Source of the DNA: UBA4582 sp964228885
GTDB lineage: Bacteria; Pseudomonadota; Gammaproteobacteria; Pseudomonadales; Azotimanducaceae
Reading direction: 5' to 3'
NCBI GenBank assembly: GCA_964228885.1
Contig: CAXRCG010000273.1
Location: 1 to 26,856 of the forward strand
Length of the DNA: 26,856 bases
Below the pieces are notes generated by a model. The model saw only the letters and a list, made by a program, of their open reading frames with translations. It had not been told where the DNA came from and made no database searches. A program made the position numbers and the translations under genes. Of this stretch, positions 24,510 to 26,856 are shown piece by piece. Position 1 is the first letter of the stretch, and the number at the start of each line of letters is the position of its first letter.

Positions 24510-25655
24510 ATGGAGAACGTGATTTCACAGTCAATAAATGATCGATCAGTTTTGATAGCGGCATGCGCCTGTGGCGTTGTTGGTGTTCTTATCTTTGCAT
24601 TGCTGCCAATGGTTCTGGGGACAACAGCCACATACTTTGTGCTGGATGATAATGAATTAGGCTTGCTGGCATCTGCTTATCTTGGCAGCTACGCAGTGGT
24701 GACGTTTTCCTCTGCGTTTTGGGTGCGTGATATCAATTGGCGAATACTCGCCATGCTCAGCATGAGCATGATGGCTGTATCAATTGCCGCCATCCTTGTA
24801 TTTAAATCCTATGAGGTGACTCTTGTAGGTCTTTTGGCCTGTGGTATGGGCGCTGCGGCGATTCATGCTCTTGGGTTTATTATTGTTTCTGATCGGCAGG
24901 ATAAAGATCGAGGCTTTGCTGTTAAGTTAATACCAGAGCAGCTGGTTCCCGCCGTATTGTTAATCGCTTTGTCTCTGTATTATGTTGATTTCGTGAATTT
25001 CACTAGCCTTTTCTCAAGCATGCTAGTTGTCATTTTGCTATGCATGCTGTTGATTCCCTCTTTGCCTGCCAGCGGATCCTCTGGTTATCAACCAATTCGA
25101 ATCAAAGACTCTGGCGTGGTCGTTCTAGGGTTAATTGCCCTACTACTTTATTTTGCGGGATTTTCAGGGCTTTGGGCATTTTTTGAACGCATTGCCGATG
25201 ATGGCTTAATTGCTACCGATCTTACGGCCAAGTTGGTTGGCCTTGGCTTGATTAGTTCAGCTGCTGGTCCCTTTATCGCCGCCTGGATTGGTGCGCGATA
25301 TGGCCGGGTCAAGCCGCTATTAGTCTCCCTTGCACTAGTGACTCTGCCGCTATTGCTGTTACAAGAGGTGACCGCATTGAAATACGCTGTGGTTATGCTA
25401 TTGCTGCCAGCTGGATGGTTCTTTGGTAATGCGTACTTTTACACTGTCATTACTTGTCATGACCAGTCCGAACGCATGGCTGGATTAATTCCCTTTGCCT
25501 TGGCATTAGGCGCATTGCTTGGCCCGAGTCTGTTTGTCGCAGCCAAGAGCGCATTTGGCCTTACTGGCAGTTACTGGGTTAGCGTGTGTTTATTTGTACT
25601 CGGCACCAGTATTATTTTAAAGCTTGATCGTTTAACAACCCTAGGGCATCGCTAA
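24510..25655 (+). CDS. MFS-like inner-membrane transporter
   Basis: A 381-residue integral membrane protein with about 11 to 12 hydrophobic segments, starting VLIAACACGVVGVLIFALLP and ending SVCLFVLGTSIIL. The layout fits the major facilitator superfamily, although the loop 2-3 motif is atypical. A basic loop GARYGRVKPL in the second half resembles the MFS signature. It probably moves a small solute across the inner membrane. I chose the ATG at 24510 because the frame upstream to 24417 is polar and lies in the divergent promoter region; the ribosome-binding site is weak. Its stop overlaps the next start as TAATG, indicating coupling to the Ldh_2 gene. With the divergent TonB receptor it would form a two-membrane uptake route. 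Confidence 0.85.
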   Translation: MENVISQSINDRSVLIAACACGVVGVLIFALLPMVLGTTATYFVLDDNELGLLASAYLGSYAVVTFSSAFWVRDINWRILAMLSMSMMAVSIAAILVFKSYEVTLVGLLACGMGAAAIHALGFIIVSDRQDKDRGFAVKLIPEQLVPAVLLIALSLYYVDFVNFTSLFSSMLVVILLCMLLIPSLPASGSSGYQPIRIKDSGVVVLGLIALLLYFAGFSGLWAFFERIADDGLIATDLTAKLVGLGLISSAAGPFIAAWIGARYGRVKPLLVSLALVTLPLLLLQEVTALKYAVVMLLLPAGWFFGNAYFYTVITCHDQSERMAGLIPFALALGALLGPSLFVAAKSAFGLTGSYWVSVCLFVLGTSIILKLDRLTTLGHR

Positions 25656-26785
25656 TGGAAACTCGCAGTGAAAATGTCAATTTTTTGGAATACGCTATTA
25701 AACGGATTTGGATGGCGGCAGGCGCTACAGAGGTCCATGCCGATTGTGTTGCTGACGCCATCGCTTTTGCCCATAAGCAGGGCAAAATAAATCAGGGGCT
25801 TGGTGTCTATGAGGCTATTGATATCGCTCTTGTAATGGGTCTGCTGGACATTAAAGCGGAGCCCCAGGTAATTGCTGAAGGGCCGACATGGGCGACCGTG
25901 GACGGAAATCAGTCTTCCGGTTATTGGTGCTTGAATATGATGGCTGATTTGGCAATTGAAAAAGCGCGCACTCAGGGTATCGCCATTGTTTTTGGCGGCA
26001 ATCATAATGACGCTGGTAGTTTCGCCCGCTATGTCTACAAAGCGTTCGAGCAAGACATGATGGCTTTTTCGTCTAACAACACCGTGCCGTTGGCCGCACC
26101 TTTTGGAGGTTTGCACAATAGACTCTCATGCCCTCCATTTGATGCTATTGCGCCCGCCGGTAATAAGAGCCCTATTTGGGCGAGTGTGGCACTGGCGGAA
26201 TTTTATGATGCCGACGTGTCAGAGGCCTCTATTCATAACAAACCGTTGAAAGGGCAATGGTTAATCGACCCTGAGTCGGGAAATTTAAGCGATGATGTGA
26301 CGCCATATGCTAAACCCATCGAAGGCTATGGAAGGGTGTGGGACTGCTCTGCCGCGGGTCAATTAGAAACACCGCGGACCTATGCTCTAAATATGTGGAC
26401 TGAGGCAATGACCGCTATTATCAATCCAATTGGTGTCCCATCCACCGACCTGCCATCTGTAAACGGAGTGATATCAGGAGATAACAACAGTTCTCCCACG
26501 GTTGGCGGAAGTTACTATATATGTATCAATCCTGCCGTTTTTGGCTCCATAGATGCGGTCAAGGCAAAGTCGGATAGTTATATATCTGCTATTGAAAGCT
26601 GTCCGCCGCGACCTGGCCACTCGGTGCGCACACCAGGCTCAGCCGGCTATAAGTTCCTGCAGGAGAATGAACAGATGGTCGATGTCCTGACTAATCATTG
26701 GGATCCATTTTTCGTCAACATTGCTGGTAGGTATGGTCTTACCGAGCAACAGTTAAGAGACGACTTTAAGGCCAAACAAAAATAA
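25655..26785 (+). CDS. Ldh_2 (malate/L-lactate dehydrogenase) family oxidoreductase, divergent
   Basis: A 376-residue protein of the Ldh_2 family, whose members are NAD(P)H-dependent dehydrogenases of 2-hydroxy acids and imino acids, including ureidoglycolate dehydrogenase AllD. Recognisable parts: ATVDGNQSSGYWCLNMMADLAIEKA with GIAIVFGGNHNDAGSFARYVYKAFE, then NNTVPLAAPFGG, a nucleotide-site region, and GQWLIDPESGNLSDD. It is divergent: the usual SHGxxR motif near residue 45 reads KINQGLGVY, and the usual LGTNP reads RLSCPP. Catalysis may therefore differ. It starts within the stop of the MFS gene (TAATG), and the locus also holds an M20 carbamoylase-type amidase, so a role in ureide or carbamoyl compound use is possible but unproven. 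Confidence 0.82.
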   Translation: METRSENVNFLEYAIKRIWMAAGATEVHADCVADAIAFAHKQGKINQGLGVYEAIDIALVMGLLDIKAEPQVIAEGPTWATVDGNQSSGYWCLNMMADLAIEKARTQGIAIVFGGNHNDAGSFARYVYKAFEQDMMAFSSNNTVPLAAPFGGLHNRLSCPPFDAIAPAGNKSPIWASVALAEFYDADVSEASIHNKPLKGQWLIDPESGNLSDDVTPYAKPIEGYGRVWDCSAAGQLETPRTYALNMWTEAMTAIINPIGVPSTDLPSVNGVISGDNNSSPTVGGSYYICINPAVFGSIDAVKAKSDSYISAIESCPPRPGHSVRTPGSAGYKFLQENEQMVDVLTNHWDPFFVNIAGRYGLTEQQLRDDFKAKQK

Positions 26786-26789
26786 TTCG

Positions 26790-26856
26790 TTAGATCCATT
26801 GGGTGGGATTGGTGCGACCATTGCGAGCAACCCAACAATCGGCCAGCAATGAAAGC
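26790..26856 (-). CDS. C-terminal end of a further gene, cut by the window edge
   Basis: A minus-strand frame enters at the right edge and reads LSLLADCWVARNGRTNPTQWI before a TAA at 26790-26792, four bases past the convergent Ldh_2 stop. It looks like a natural protein end, but 21 residues are too few to name a family. Other minus-strand frames are also open here, so the call is tentative. Confidence 0.35.
   Translation of the reverse strand, partial: LSLLADCWVARNGRTNPTQWI

Overview
The window looks like the chromosome of a Gram-negative, probably marine, gammaproteobacterium. A TonB-dependent receptor, a DUF5916 outer-membrane barrel, a lipoprotein and a close homologue of E. coli YghU show an outer membrane. 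Base composition is moderate (about 50% G+C by eye). No rRNA, tRNA, CRISPR array, insertion sequence, integrase or phage gene was seen. The organism assignment is inference from gene content only.

Layout. Positions 1-3044 are gene-poor: a secreted ABM-type protein (670-1137) and an LLM-type flavin oxidoreductase (1355-2215, minus) lie between two diverged copies of a ~290 bp direct repeat. A sequence resembling the 3' tail of a tmRNA or tRNA follows the first copy. At 3045-4421 is a G+C-rich amidase-signature hydrolase. At 4557-5705 is one gene interrupted by a single in-frame TGA exactly where a redox-active cysteine is expected (W-TGA-P-P-C). A SECIS-like hairpin lies just downstream, so I read it as a candidate selenoprotein of the AhpC/TSA (SelL-like) class. 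At 5935-10567 are two amidohydrolase-family proteins, a 63-residue unknown protein with a strong ribosome-binding site, and a DUF5916 outer-membrane protein whose start codon overlaps the small protein's stop (ATGA). At 10737-13006 two acyl-CoA dehydrogenases of unequal length sit in tandem, as in heteromeric FadE pairs. At 13406-15289 is a DUF3604 lipoprotein. It converges with two minus-strand glutathione-transferase family genes (15477-17196), the second being YghU-like. At 17722-19422 is an N-acyl-D-amino-acid deacylase-type amidohydrolase, followed by a small acidic unknown protein and a second tmRNA/tRNA-tail-like sequence (19779-19801).

The right third (19994-26785) reads as an uptake and catabolism locus built around a divergent promoter region. 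Leftward run a TonB-dependent receptor, an intrinsic terminator, an SDR dehydrogenase and an M20-type hydantoinase/carbamoylase amidase, with the last two overlapping by ATGA. Rightward run an MFS transporter and a divergent Ldh_2-family oxidoreductase overlapping by TAATG. A plausible reading is import of an amide, ureide or carbamoyl-type compound followed by hydrolysis and oxidation; the substrate cannot be read from sequence. A fragment of another minus-strand gene reaches the right edge.

Most genes encode hydrolases, CoA-ester oxidation or flavin/thiol redox chemistry, which suggests degradation of organic substrates. The best candidate for something unusual is the TGA-interrupted redox gene at 4557-5705.
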